Assembly (NCBI GenBank): GCA_021234155.1
Contig: JAJEKV010000010.1
Span: forward strand, 14,163,997-14,227,996
Direction: 5' to 3'
Length of the DNA stretch: 64,000 nt
Source: Isoetes taiwanensis
Lineage: Eukaryota; Streptophyta; Lycopodiopsida; Isoetales; Isoetaceae
In this document: one piece after another, positions 35,700 to 47,773 of the stretch
Numbering within the stretch: the first letter of the stretch is position 1
How the letters are laid out: each line of letters begins with the position of its first letter
Position numbers and translations under genes: made by a program
Notes under the pieces: model-generated
The model's database searches: none
What the model was told of the DNA's origin: nothing
What the model saw: only the letters and a program-made list of their open reading frames with translations

Positions 35700-37000
35700 G
35701 CCATCCTCTGTTTGCTTTCGCCATATCCTAACGGCCCTTTCTAAGAAGAGGAAGAAAATAAAAAAAGTTCCTTGAGTTGGGGTTCGTGCGAACGTCGAAG
35801 GAGGAAAAAAACACCTAGGTTTAATTCCACTCTATGTGGTTTTTTTTTTTGTTAATGAATATTAGATTCTTGCAAAAAGCTTTCAGCCAATAGGATTTCA
35901 AGAATACTAAATCTCTTATCACACCAAGGGTGCCCAGAACTTAAAAATTACTGGGCACCATCCAAATTCCTGGCTAGGGGATAACCCTTGACCAAGAGTT
36001 CAAAATTCTTGGGGGCAGCACAGGATCATGCCACGTGGAAGAAGCCATCAAAGCATTCAAGATTAGGGTTTGAAGAATAGGAATCTCGGCTGATCTTCAT
36101 CGATTCGTGACTATTCGTGGTCGATTGTTGTAGTTTTTCACCGGATCTATTGCTATTAGCATCCTCCTTATCTAATAGTTTCTAATTTTCACTGGATTTA
36201 GTGAATGGATCGAGATTTTCTTGCTCTGAACAAGCCTTAAACAAAATCAAATCTGTAGTTCTTCATGTGAAGCAATACACAGATGCAATCTATCTCGAAT
36301 CTGGCCATCATTCTTGACATCCAAAGAACCCTAATTTGCCATCGCCTTGCCAGATTTCTATGAATCTATGATCTAGAAGCGATCGAAAATTCTTGGGCAG
36401 TCCTAAATGTGATATGAAAATCTCGGGCGTGTCCGTTCCCTGCTGAAGACAAAAAAAATGGCATCATGGGCGGGCGCTAGTGTGATTCCGCCCTTAGCGT
36501 GAAATCGCACTTGCGCCGCGCCAAGTTTCAAAAAAGCCATCAGCCAATGATATTTCACTATTCCTGTTTCTTGGGCGCACCTACTATCACACTATGGCTG
36601 CTTAGAATGCTATAAATCTTGGGCATGCCCAAAAATCCTCGAGGGGGACTTACCCCTGAAGAGTTTTTAAAGTCTAATCAGAGGTTATTTGAAGCGTCTT
36701 GAGCGAAACTAGAACTGCGCCAGTGAACTGAGGTATTAGGAATTGTTTGAAGTGATTCGACCTTATTTCGACAGATTTGGAGTAATCGACAGCTTAATCT
36801 AGAGATAATTTAACATTTTCTTTTCCTTCTTGCAATCCCACAATTTTTGATGTGGAAAGCAGAGTCTGGGTGCTAATGTGATGCCAAAATCTTGGGCCTC
36901 CATGACCCCTGCCCAGGACAGAAAAAAAGCTTCATGGGCGTCCCGTAGTGCGATTTCACCCTTAGTTTCGGCTTCTTGCCTTCCACATTTTTACCTGACA
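35700..37000. repeat. Gene-free region with a diverged direct repeat
   Basis: Two diverged copies of a segment containing catgggcg...gtgcgattt..cccttag lie at about 36448-36500 and 36919-36970. No coding signal is seen. A T-run lies at about 35841-35851. Confidence 0.35.
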
Positions 37001-37007
37001 TTCAGAT

Positions 37008-37185
37008 CATTTACCTGACATTCTGGCGTGGAAGAAATGCCGACACGCATAGCGCAGAGGCATTGCTGACATGCCAGAATGTAAGTAAATGGTTTTTGTT
37101 GTAACGTGAAAGACACCTGGGTCCAATTCCGTTGTCAGAATGTCAGGGGGAGGCATTGCTTCCACGCCAGAATGTAAGGTAAATG
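37008..37185. repeat. Three-armed inverted repeat cluster
   Basis: Arm 1 (37008-37041, catttacctgacattctggc...) pairs with arm 3 (37152-37185) at 32 of 34 positions. Arm 2 (37059-37091) is a further, more diverged copy in the same orientation as arm 3. The arms are 34 bases each. This could be the end of a small fold-back element. Confidence 0.7.
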
Positions 37186-37517
37186 GTCTTTCTTGTATTC
37201 AAGATACCCGGGAGATTCTGCTGTGGTGTATTTATAGTTAGTTTGCACTCCCAACCAATGGTTTTGATATGCTTACTTTTATTTTGTAATTATGGTTCAA
37301 TCCCATAAGTTCTAATGTTGTCATATCATTGTTTTGTTGTGGTGTTATAAGATAAAATATGTCTCCGTGGCTCTTTGATAAACATCGATTATAGATATAG
37401 CCTTGTTACGTGAACTCTATAACTATTTCATGCTATTATAGTGGGTTCAACTCCCATTCCTTGAATATATTGATGTCCCTCTTCCTTATGACTTCATCAC
37501 AACTATTTTGTATGGGT

Positions 37518-37627
37518 GCATGGCATTTGGGATGCCTTTCTGGCACGTATTGGTGGGGTCCGCGACCGGCGTTAGCCGGAAGCGGTTGTCACCGGTACAT
37601 GCCAGAAAGGCAAACCAAATGCCATGC
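37518..37627. repeat. 110-nt near-complete hairpin (MIR-like or short palindrome)
   Basis: The outer arms 37518-37545 (gcatggcatttgggatgcct...) and 37600-37627 match as inverted repeats at 26 of 28 positions. Pairing continues inward through gtattggtgg against ccggtacat with G-U pairs and the ccggc/gccgg core. The fold is compact and GC-rich in the loop, unlike the AT-rich surroundings. It resembles a plant miRNA precursor in size, or the relic of a palindromic element. Confidence 0.6.
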
Positions 37628-37729
37628 AATATGGTATTTGGGGAGCAATTTCGGCAGTGGCGGCTATGGCGTCGGTGTGAGAGATCTTGCTATGGCAGGG
37701 CACCATCTTTTCTCATTCTGAGTTTTTCG

Positions 37730-39589
37730 TGAAGTGAACAAGGTTTTTTTCTGTTTAGGATTTCGGTACAAATTTTGAGGCCTTGCCGTCGGTTTTTTCG
37801 TTTGCAAATAAGATCTTGAGAGTTTTGCAAGCCATAGCTTAATCCCCTTTTTCGTGAAACAGAGCTAAGTAGTAGACTATAAGATGCTTTTATATACAAG
37901 CTATGGCTACGGCTGAAGAAGCTATATGGAATCAAGCTATGGCCATGTCTTGGTTCGAACAGGGTAAAGAAGCTATGCCCATTTTTATAGTTAAGAAAAT
38001 CTATGGATTCATACTACGGATTCAAGCTCTGGCCTTGTATTAGTCTAAACAGGGTCGGATTCAAGCTTGGCTCTGTCGAAAACAGAGGATGTTTACTGGC
38101 AAAGAAATAGAGGATGGAAAGAGATGATTGTTAACCGGCTAGAAGAAACTTACAAATCGACCTGCTCGAATGACCTGGTGCAAAATAGCTTGCCCATCCT
38201 TCCATGATCTTCATGGCCAAGGGGCTTTGCCATAGTTAGACTTGCATAGGGCTTTGTTAGATTTACAGGCAAAGATTTGCTTGCTAAGCTTTGCTGAGAT
38301 AAGATTTGCTTGCACGGGCTTTGCTATGCTAGAGAGAATGTGGAAACAGAGGAAGAGGATGGAAACATGGGATTGTTAACTGGCTAGAAACCGAAGATGC
38401 ATAATGGTAGACTCGATTACCATTATGCAATGGAATTGTCTGCCATGTGGCAACACTAAATTAACCCAAATCAAACAATCGTGACCCAAATACCATATTA
38501 TATTAAATGCTCTTAAGCATTTATATTAGGGGGAATATGAAGCTACAACTAATGGCGTGGCTTATTTTGTAGCATTCGTGTTTTTCAAACACATGTTCAT
38601 ATATCGATGGGTATATGATTGACAGATAGTATGAGTGATCGCATTTTATATTCTTCTATAAGAAATAATGTTGTTTCATATTACATGATTCATTTTCTAA
38701 GTAGTTCCACTGCATCATTTTTTTATAATGGAATTCATCTTTTAGAAAATAATCCCTAGACCCCGAAGGTTGAACATGGCATCCCACATATCAGAAAATT
38801 GAACCATCAAATTAAACCTCCCCATACCCCCCTTCCCCTAGTTGTTTTTGTTGATATTCGTCTAGGGCGGCCAGCAATTGGCAGTTCATCAGATGTGAAT
38901 AACACCAGTTGAATTGGCACCTGCTTAAGAACATCAGACTTGAAATCTATGACAGACCAACATGCTAAAATAACAAAGATCAAAGGAACTTCGGGAAATC
39001 AAACCTTGTGATGCCCTGTCCAAAACACGCTCCTGCAAAAACATCATCTCTGGAATCCTACCATACACCATCTATGAAATCCTGTCCTCCAAAACATGCT
39101 TTTGCACTTGATGAGCAGAAGCAAACCTGACAAATTCTCCCATTCTGAGATGAAGGAACAAATCAATTTTTCATCTTATATAACTTCATCCATTTTGAGC
39201 CGAAGGAACAGACCCAACAAAACATATGTCGTCCAAAACATCTCTTGCCCTGTCGTCCAAAACATCTCCTGTAAAGCTTGCTCCTATGCATGTCCAAAAT
39301 CCAGCTCTTGGCAGAACTCCACCGCCATGGCCATGTCGCTCTGTCCTATGCCCTAAATAGAAACCCTAAATTCGACTTTGAAAACTATTGAAACAAACAA
39401 ATTACAAGACATTGGAAAACCTAAAACTATATTTCTGACATCAGCATTATATGGTTTTAGCACGCTCATAATTGCCAAAGCCATATAAAAGCTTACGTAA
39501 TACATGCTCCTTTCAACAATTGCAGGAGGTAAATCCAATATATCATATATTTATTGAGACAAGCTTTAAGTTTAGTTTAGCACATTGAC
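37730..39589. repeat. Gene-free region with scattered short repeats
   Basis: A segment with ggatggaaa, gattgttaac and ggctagaa is repeated at about 38112-38145 and 38357-38392. Short tctccaaaacat-type motifs recur at 39010-39270. No gene is supported. Confidence 0.35.
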
Positions 39590-41965
39590 TACTTCAAAAT
39601 AAAGTACTTCTTGATACCAAAATCGATCTTCGAGGTTCCTATAATCTTATCCGGATCAGAGAAGGTGATGAGTGAAAGACAACCTTTCGAACTCGGTATG
39701 ATCATTTCGAGTATACCACCATGCCTTTCGGCCTTACTAATGCTCCAACAGTCTTTCATAGCGGTGTCGGAAGGCATTAACCCGCAGGCACCTGTGGATA
39801 ACCTGCCACCATAGTACAGAGACTTTAGGGTGGAGCAACCTATCCCAAAGCCATCGCCATGTACGACACAAAGTGGGCTGTGGAACCTGTAGGTGCCACC
39901 CATATGGCAACTGGAGGGGGTTGTGGTGCTAAAAGAAGGCGATATACTGATCTGACAAAGTGCTTGCCTTTGTGAATATTTTCATGACAGTCCCATGGCG
40001 CCCTTTCAGCAGCACCAATTTGCACTATAAGAGGCAAATTTTCTGCGACCTTCTCCATAGAGCACATGGCTAACGATGTTTTTCGGGAGTATGTTGATCT
40101 CTTTGTGATCATCTATCTGGATGATATTCTAGTTCATTCGAAGACTTTGGCGGAGCATGAAGAATATGTTCGAAAGGTCCTTCAAAAGTTGTGGGAATAT
40201 GGACTTTATGCTAAGTTGGAGAAGTGTCAATTCGAACAGGATAATATTGAGCTTTTTGGCTATCGCATCACACCTCAGGGTGTTTCCATGTATCTAGAGA
40301 AGGTCAATACAGTTCTTGATTGGAAAACACCTTCCGCAGTTAAAGATGTACAATGCTTCTTGGGGCTTGCCAATTTTTATCGCCGCTTCATTTAGAACTA
40401 TTCAAAGATTGTCTTGCCTTTGACACATCTCACGGAAAGGATGTCCCTTTTGAGTGGACAATTGAAGCAGAATCAATATTCATCACTTTGAAGCATGCCT
40501 TTACATCAACACATGTTCTTTCACACATGATCCTTTGCATCCCTATATTCTCGAAGTTGATGCATTATATTTTTTTCTTGGCAGCATCTTATCGTAAGAT
40601 GGGGATGATCATGAGCTGCACCGATCGCCTATCATTCTCGAAAGTTCCAGACTGTTGAGATCAACTATCCTATTTACGATAAGGAACTTTTGGTGATCAT
40701 TAACTATTTTCAGGAGTGGCGATGATTTCTTGAAGGTTTTCCTAAGGTGACTGTGTATACAGACCATCGCAACTCGGAATATTTTCAGTCTGCTCGAGTT
40801 CTTAATCGTCGTCAGGCTCGATTTTGGCCCGGCACACTTCAAGGAAAACGAGATGCTCTTTCCCGCAGATCCTATTTCGAACCGGAGGGGGGGACATCAT
40901 TTGATCAACAACCACAGATTATCCTAGGACCTGATCGTTTCCAGCTTATGGCCATCATCTTGTTCGAGAGACCTCATGATACATCCTTGTTGGAATCTAT
41001 TCGAGCATCTCTTCTTTTTTATCCTTTGGCGCAGGATGTATTTTCACATCTTGGCCCAGCATCACTTCCCCCGCAAATGCGGTTGGACTATGATCATTTT
41101 GAGGCTCAAGATGGATTTCTGTTTCGTGGAGGGACTTATATATATTTCGGATGATGCTCCACGACTTCAAGTCCTGCAATCCTGTCATGATTCTCCTCTC
41201 ATCGGCCATTTGGGATTGCCAAGACTATGGAACTCCCTGCTCGAGATTATTAGTGGCCAGGTCTCCGCCGCACTGTTGAAACTTTTATACGCTCAAGTGA
41301 TATTTGTTGTCATGCAAAAGCTCCCAAACACCATCCACATGGCCTGCTTCAGCCTTTTACCAATTTCAGCCGGTCCTTGGAAGAGCATTTTCAGTGGTAT
41401 TTTATTGTCAAGCTTCCATCCTCCCATGGCCATGACGCCATCCGTGTTGTTCTTGACCATTTTTCCAAGGCGCATTTCATTCCTTGCAGCACTTTTATCT
41501 CCAGTGAAGCCATGGCTGTTCTCTTGCTTCAACAGGTGGTTCGACTCCATGGCTTACTAGATACCATTGTCAATGACCGCGGCCTCCAGTTTGTTGCTAG
41601 TTTTTTGAAGTGTCTTTTGCAACTCTTGCATATGGAACATTCACCCTTTTCAGACATCATCCAGAGACCAATGCACAAGTAGAATGCACTAATCAAGTGC
41701 TTGAGCAGTATTTGCAATGCTCCATCAATTATCAGCAGGATAACTAGGTTGATTGGCTACCCCTAGCAGAATTTGCTTACAATAACTATGCTTCCATGGG
41801 CCAGACACCGTTCTTTATTAATTTCGACATGCATCCCTAGTGGTATTTCATTGCTCCTGGATACGACTCGGTCAATCCCAGTGCCGAGGACATGCTCGAG
41901 AAGCTCCGCAAGCTCCAGGATGATCTTCAACACCATCTCCTCCAAGCCCAAGCACATTATCATTA
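39590..41965 (+). mobile_element. Ty3/gypsy pol relic (RT, RNase H, integrase)
   Basis: From about 39625 the frame gives IDLRGSYNLIRIREGDE, a stop, then [19 protein letters not shown] (to 39756). After an insertion it resumes at 40066 as MANDVFREYVDLFVIIYLDD, the YLDD reverse transcriptase catalytic block, then LFGYRITPQGVSM and CFLGLANFYRRFI. RNase H follows (VYTDHRNSEYF, 40750-40790). Integrase gives GHLGLPRLW in the zinc-finger region, then the core (VVLDHFSKAHFIPC; IVNDRGLQFVASF) and PLAEFAYNNYASMGQTPFF at about 41760-41815. Stops and shifts occur throughout. Pol breaks off at about 41965, where the inverted-arm repeat begins, and no chromodomain is seen. No gag or LTR can be paired with it. 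Confidence 0.9.
39762..40055. mobile_element. 294-bp insertion inside gypsy RT, flanked by catag
   Basis: It splits the RT frame between LTNAPTVFH and MANDVF. catag occurs at both edges (39757-39761 and 40056-40060), consistent with a 5-bp target-site duplication. The ends show no convincing terminal inverted repeats. Overlapping minus-strand ORFs have no recognisable domain. Confidence 0.65.
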
Positions 41966-42773
41966 CCGAATCCCCTCTCGGGCGTGATGGTTCCATAGGT
42001 GGTTAGAGGATCGTGGCACCTGGTACCCCTGCATCCGTACCTGACATAACACCCAAAAATCCACAAGTTGGCCCCAGTCGTGCTCATCGAGCCCAGGATG
42101 TCCCTATAAGTACGTATCCTGCGACCCAGATCCATATCCGGCCCACATAGTATGACCGACTATAAGCCTATCATACTATAGGAAGCCTTGTAGCCACGTT
42201 AGGCAAGGTTCCATATCTACTTCACCACCGTGTCCATTATTTGGTGTTAGACTACAACATACCATCCCCAGCCAGGTGGGCTCTTGTGCACAGGCTACAT
42301 TTATTGAGATCTAAGGGATTTTAGCTAGGAGCATTTCTACTTCTACATAGCATTTAGGTCTCTACCCCCTGTAATCCCACAAGCACAAGAGGTGCAGTAG
42401 AAGAACTGTCATAATTCATAAATCCATTCATAACTTCAAATATAACATCAATAAAGATTAATCATCCATCTAAACAACTAAGGATTAATCTCTATCTAGA
42501 ATCTCAAGCTAACTAAACCTACTAATCGGTATCTGAGCTAGATCTCCCATCTCTCAAGTTCTCCATGCTCTAAATAGGTTCCTCCTCCTTCTCCAATTGC
42601 CCCCAAATCGAATTGGCACAAATTGGTTGATTAGGCCAGAAATAGCAAGTTCTCTTGGGCCAATCGATTTGGCCCCCGTGGCATTTAATTATTAATTAGT
42701 TAATATAATTAGTTAATAATTAACTAATCTTGGGTATTTAGCTTATTTAATTAAATGGCAAACCAACACAGCT

Positions 42774-42789
42774 AACTTTAATCCTTTTG
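42774..42789 (+). repeat. Left target-site duplication of the LINE
   Basis: aactttaatccttttg is repeated exactly at 46323-46338 just after the poly-A tail. Removing 42790-46338 restores contiguity with element B. Confidence 0.9.
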
Positions 42790-45700
42790 GCTGTTAGGGG
42801 ACTTCAATATGTTAGAGCGAGTAGAGGATCGCTCTGGTTCTGGAACCTAGGTTGTGCATGGGTTTGAAAGGGACCAGTGGTCTCGTTTGTTGCAGGATTT
42901 GGCCTTGGTTGAGGTCCCTGGGGACTTGTCTTTCACCTATTGTAATAGGCGGATTGGCGCGGGCCGGGCGTATGCTAGGCATGACCGGTGCTATACTTCC
43001 CCATGCGCACTGGATGGTGTGCCCTCTTTGCGCCGGAGTAACATTCTGTCTACCTCCATTTTTTATCATTACCCTCAGGTTTTGTCCAGTTAGGGTGCGG
43101 TTGCCTCTCGGCCCTCTAGGACGGTGTTCCGTTTGAACACCCGGCTTCTGGCTGATGCGGATTTCTCGGCCCAATGCCAGGAGTTGTGGCTTGATACCTT
43201 TTCATCTCTGAAGGGCATGTCTGGTATGGTGACTGCATTGGCTAGGGTGAAGCATTTTGCCAAGGTCTTTGGTAGGCAGCGTGTGCAGCAGGAGCGGCAG
43301 GAGTTGCATGGTCTCTATCAGGAGTTGGAAAAGATTCGGCGCAAAACCTCCTCGATGGCATTAGGGAGAATGCAAGTGTTGCAACATTGTTTGTTGCTGG
43401 AGCAAGGTTAAAGCGCGGGAGGGCGCGGTGAAGGCGGCTCTTACCTGGTTGAAGGAGGGGGACACAAGTTCGCTTGTTGTTCTTCGTGAGCGCTTAGGGC
43501 AATGGGCGATATCAAAAGATCTATGGCATCCCTTGCTTTGCGATGGCGAACTTTGGAGGATCCCGCTGATTTGCAGAGGTATGTGCATGCTCATTTCTCG
43601 GGGTTTTTCGCAGACGTGCAGCTCTCTTCCCTATGAGCGGGAGATGGGGAGCTTGTTTTGGGGTCTGTTAAGCCATCTATTCTCGGGCCTTACCGGCAGT
43701 GAGAGCTTGGAGCGTGAGCTCTCCGAGAGAGGATTTAGCTGAGGCATGTATGTGCATGGCCAAGAATAAATGTCCCGGGCTGGATGGCATCCCGGTGGAG
43801 TTCTTTTCGGACTTATTGGGAGTGGGGCTGGGTGAGTCCACCGAGGTGTATCTTGAGTTGCCGCAGTCTTCTCAAATGGATAAGATCTTGAATACCGCAT
43901 GCATTTCCTTGATTCCTAAGGTTAAGCGACCTTCTACTATTAATGATTGGAGGCCTATCTCCTTGTTGTCCCTCAGGTACAAGATTATTGCGAAAGCCCC
44001 GGCAGAGAAGTTGAAGCCGATGTTGACTTCTTCCATTAGTAAAGGTGCGATGCGGGTTTGTTCTGGGAGGAACATTTTGACTAATGTTGCCGCAGCCTTA
44101 TGAGGGCCTTTATTGGGCGGGGAGAACAGTCAAGGCATTGCCTATCTTAAGCTTGACTTTGCCAAAGCTTACGATAGTGTTCGTTGGGAGTTCTTGTTCC
44201 GCCATGATGTTAGCGTTGGGCTGTGGTCCACGCTTTACGAGACGATCATGAAGCTACATAAGTCGGGGGTGAACCAGGTGAACCGGTGGTGTGTTGGGGT
44301 GAACCCTCCGCCTTTTTCTCCTTAGGCGAGGGGGCGTCGGGGGTGCCCTTTTGGCCGTTTTTGTTTATGATTGTGGCGAGGCAATCGTCTCGCTTGTTTT
44401 TGTTGCAAAGTGGAGGAGGGGTAGTGGATGGGCTTGGATGCAAGATGGTAGCCAGCCAGATTATTAACGGTTTTGCCGATGACACTTTCCTCTTCTTGGT
44501 GGCGTAAGAGAGGAATTTGCGGAATGTGAAGGGTTTCTTTGGATACTTTCTCCTTGGCCTTGGGCATTCTTCCTGAATTGGGGTAAATGCTATGTACTAT
44601 GGGCCCAACCGACCGCCTCCCCCTTTGTTTGGCTCTATTCCCTTGGAAGGTGCTTCCGTGTAATGTGTGTACTAAGTGTTGGGTATTCCCTTTGGAGGGA
44701 TGTTTCCATGGGGAGGGTGTGGGATGAGATTTTGCGGGGGTTGCGTAAACACCTCAATTGGTGGAAGGGCAGCAAGTTGTCCATGGCGTGTAGGATCATT
44801 ATTGCCAAGTCGGTACTTTGTAGCACTCATGTGTATACAACATCCGTGATGTTAGCTCCCCGAGGGTAAGATACGGGCTTTGGATAAGATTGTTCAAATT
44901 TTGTGTGGGGCGGGGGATGATGAAGGGTTGTTAAAGTGGCTTGGTGGAAGTGTCATCCACAGGAGGATGGGGGGCTTGGCCATTCGGATTTGGCACCGCA
45001 TAGTAAGGTGTTGGTCTCCAAATTTGTTTGGAGCATTCTCGCATGATGGAGCATCTTCTCCCAGTGCTTGGCCAAGTATTGCATCTCTTCGCCATTGTGT
45101 GGCATTTGGGAAGCCGCCCGTGCATGTGGAGTTGCCCCGGCATTGCTTGTATGGTCTCCGGCCTTTCCCACATGCATCCCCTTTCTCCACGGGGTGTTGC
45201 GGGCTTGGGATCATGTGCGTGTGCTCTTCCAGCTAGATTATGCCTCGCCTTTATCACCACTCTTCTCCTTTCTTGTGGGTTCCTCTACCCCCGCAAGACT
45301 TGCCCTTGGTTGACCGTGCATGCTCCGGACGCGCAGCCGTTGGAGGCGAAGCTGTTGTGCTCACCTTGGAGGATTGGTATTGGGGTGGTCGGGTTAGCTT
45401 CGTGGGAGTTCTTTCGAGCTCGCTTTTGCCCGAGAGGGGCGTTGGACCAGGGCTATCGGGAACAAGTGGCGAGGGAGTATTCCGCACGCACATACCTATA
45501 GTCCCTCAGGATGATGTGGTGGTGAAGGTTTGGAAGATTCATCCGGATGTTGTGTCTTCTTGTTTTGTGCGGTCTTGTTATCGGGTGCTAGCTATTCATG
45601 ACACACTGCCGCCTTCGTGCAAGTGGTCTCGCAGCTTCCGGGTTTCGATGGCGCTTCGGTTTGACGTGGACATGGAGCTCACTTCCCCACCGAAGGTTAG

Positions 45701-46322
45701 GTGCTTCGTGGCGTGGTGGTGCACCGTTGTATCGTGGTGAATGCCCTTGTGAGTCGTGGGCTTTAGGCGGGTGTGAGCCCGCCGCCCTTTGTTGTGGCCT
45801 TCATCGTGGAGACCGTGGTGGAGCATTGTCTGGTTTTATGCCCTCACTTGCAGGCTGCTTGGGATTGGGTTAGGGCTCGGTTTCAGGTGAGATTGACTAG
45901 CCAGCAGTTGTTGCTTCATGTGTATCCTAGTGCTTGGCCGCTCTTGCGGAAGCAAGCCTTGCATCTGTGTGTGGCTTGGTTGGTGTGGCTGATTTGGAAG
46001 CGGCGGCGGTTGTGGATCTTTCAGGGGATTCAGCAGCCTGCAGCCTCTCCGATTCCTCGACTCAGGTACAAGCTATTTCAAAGCTTTCTGGTGTTCCCAG
46101 GATTGGTAGAGCGGAAGCTTGCCATTTGGCAGGACTTCTTAGGTGTTGTAGATGGTGATGGTCGGTTTGTACAGCAGTAGAGTTGCAGTTTTTCTGTGAG
46201 TTTATTGTGGAGTGTCGAGGTATCGTTGTCTCTTTGAGGCAGTTCTCCTTCCTCCTCACTTGCTTTGTAACATTACCATTCTTTTAATATATTGATGACA
46301 CCGTTCTTCAAAAAAAAAAAAA
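42790..46322 (+). mobile_element. 5'-truncated LINE (non-LTR) retrotransposon with poly-A tail
   Basis: It is flanked by a 16-bp target-site duplication (42774-42789 and 46323-46338, aactttaatccttttg) and ends in an A-run from about 46310. It begins inside the endonuclease domain (LLGDFNMLERVEDRSG). Reverse transcriptase blocks follow in broken frames: CPGLDGIPVEFF (about 43765), INDWRPISLLS (about 43940), YLKLDFAKAYDSVRWEFLF (about 44145) and FADDTFLF (about 44470), the catalytic box. A zf-RVT-like region follows (SPPKVRCFVAWW, about 45685; RLTSQQLLLHVYPSAWPLLR, about 45890). Many frameshifts make it dead. Codon use is GC-richer than its surroundings. It belongs to the same group as the LINE at 58.4-63.5 kb. 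Confidence 0.92.
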
Positions 46323-46433
46323 AACTTTAATCCTTTTGACTTATTCAATAATGGCCAATGTATTATTACATACCCGTGGTGACGTGTCATGTATTTGTAT
46401 GTCTAACATATAAATACATGGAACGTTATATTC

Positions 46434-47773
46434 TTCCCACCTTAAAAAGGATGTTGGCCTTAGCAACAGACTACTTTTGCTCTTGGGCAACATATCACAT
46501 GTTGGGAGCCAGTCTCCCCTTTTTAAAGATGTAACGTGAGGTTATAAGTTGTACAGAAGTTGTCATGTTCAAAGTGATCAATTTTGAAATGACTTGTAGT
46601 GTGCAATCTATAAGTCTGAGAGAATTCAGGTCATGCGAAATGCATATCGCATGGTGAGACAAATCTGGAACGGAACATTAAAAGGCACGAGGCCAATGTC
46701 CGTATGGCATATATTGGGTGTACGGATACTTTGAAGGTGACATGGGTTGCATAATGATCCTGTTAAATACAACGGGAGATGTAGGGTTTTATTTTGGATT
46801 GGATTAACTGACTTGTACGCATACAGAAGAAAAGTGCGAGGTGACGAAACTACAGGAAAACAAGGTAGATTATGTAAAACAATAATATCGTAGTGGTTCA
46901 AGCTATTTTGGACTAGACATAGCCTAAAAAAAAGTAATCGATTAAGTGACATGGTATGTAATGTAGCTCCATATAGAGCATCGATGGCAATTATACGTCT
47001 ACTCCTAGGATGGTATGTTGATAAACACAAACGGTTTACATATAGATATGGTGAGGCAGAAGTTGGTATGGTGCAAGTGTAGTACGACATACGCATAGCA
47101 AGCTGAACTAGGAGGAGTTTCCCTAAGGGTTGATAACTAACTAGACCATTAAATATCCCATTAATACATAAGTGATCGTGTAGAAGTGTTGAAGGTTTGG
47201 AAGGAGTGAGAATATATCTGTAATTTAGACCCATACTCGGAGAAAATGGCTATCATGGTATATGTGAGTCCATTGAATCACTAGAATGTAAGCGACCGAG
47301 GAAGGTATACTTAATAATTATGACAATTTGTTGGCCTTTTGGCATATACATTGCGATGTTGGTGGTGCTTAAAGCCACCTATTCATAAAGAGGTATATGA
47401 TTCAATGTATGATGATACTACATATATGGCCATATAGTTGAGGAAGAATTGACCAATGATTAATTGTCCTACCTTATGAAAGGAATATCACTTTGCTTCT
47501 ACCAATGGAGATCGAGATATAGAATGTCAATTCTATATTTTACGTCCCACTTGAATCAAGGTAGGATTTATGGGGAGTTAGCAAGTTAATGCCATTAAAA
47601 GACGCGGATCCTTATTGAAATCGGGACCCTTGACCATGATGTTATCATTAATTTAAGTTTCATAAGGAGGGGAGACTTTACCTTCTAGCATGTCACGTGT
47701 ACCTGGGAGCAACTCGAGGCCCCTAGGATAACCTTGATCCTGAGGACAACATCATTTTTTAAGGAGGGGAGAA
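46434..47773. other. Unidentified segment of the transposon cluster, ending in a polypurine tract
   Basis: A 202-codon minus-strand ORF (46626-47234) has no motif I recognise and may be a shadow of decayed plus-strand retroelement sequence. Polypurine-like runs aaggaggggaga occur at about 47664 and at 47761-47773; the second directly abuts a tgtgacgttcc terminus, the usual order at the 3' end of a Ty3/gypsy element. The codons before it (about 47735-47758) fit a decayed Asp/Glu-rich Pol C-terminus. Confidence 0.4.

Larger units (their letters stand above)
41966..46430 (-). mobile_element. Inverted-arm repeat element A, split by a LINE
   Basis: 41966-42789 plus 46339-46430 align with 48705-49534 (element B). 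Shared strings include gatggttccataggtgg, cataccatccccagccaggt and gaacatagct/caataatggccaatgt. The end on the minus strand reads tataacgttcc, a decayed tgtgacgttcc terminus, preceded there by a polypurine stretch (aaggtgggaagaa, complement at 46431-46443). The left part of the element is missing at the gypsy junction. No coding capacity is seen. Confidence 0.75.

Noticed and set aside
46626-47234. 202-codon minus-strand ORF as a real gene
   Set aside because: No motif, no start context, and it lies within a retroelement cluster; more likely a shadow of decayed plus-strand sequence.
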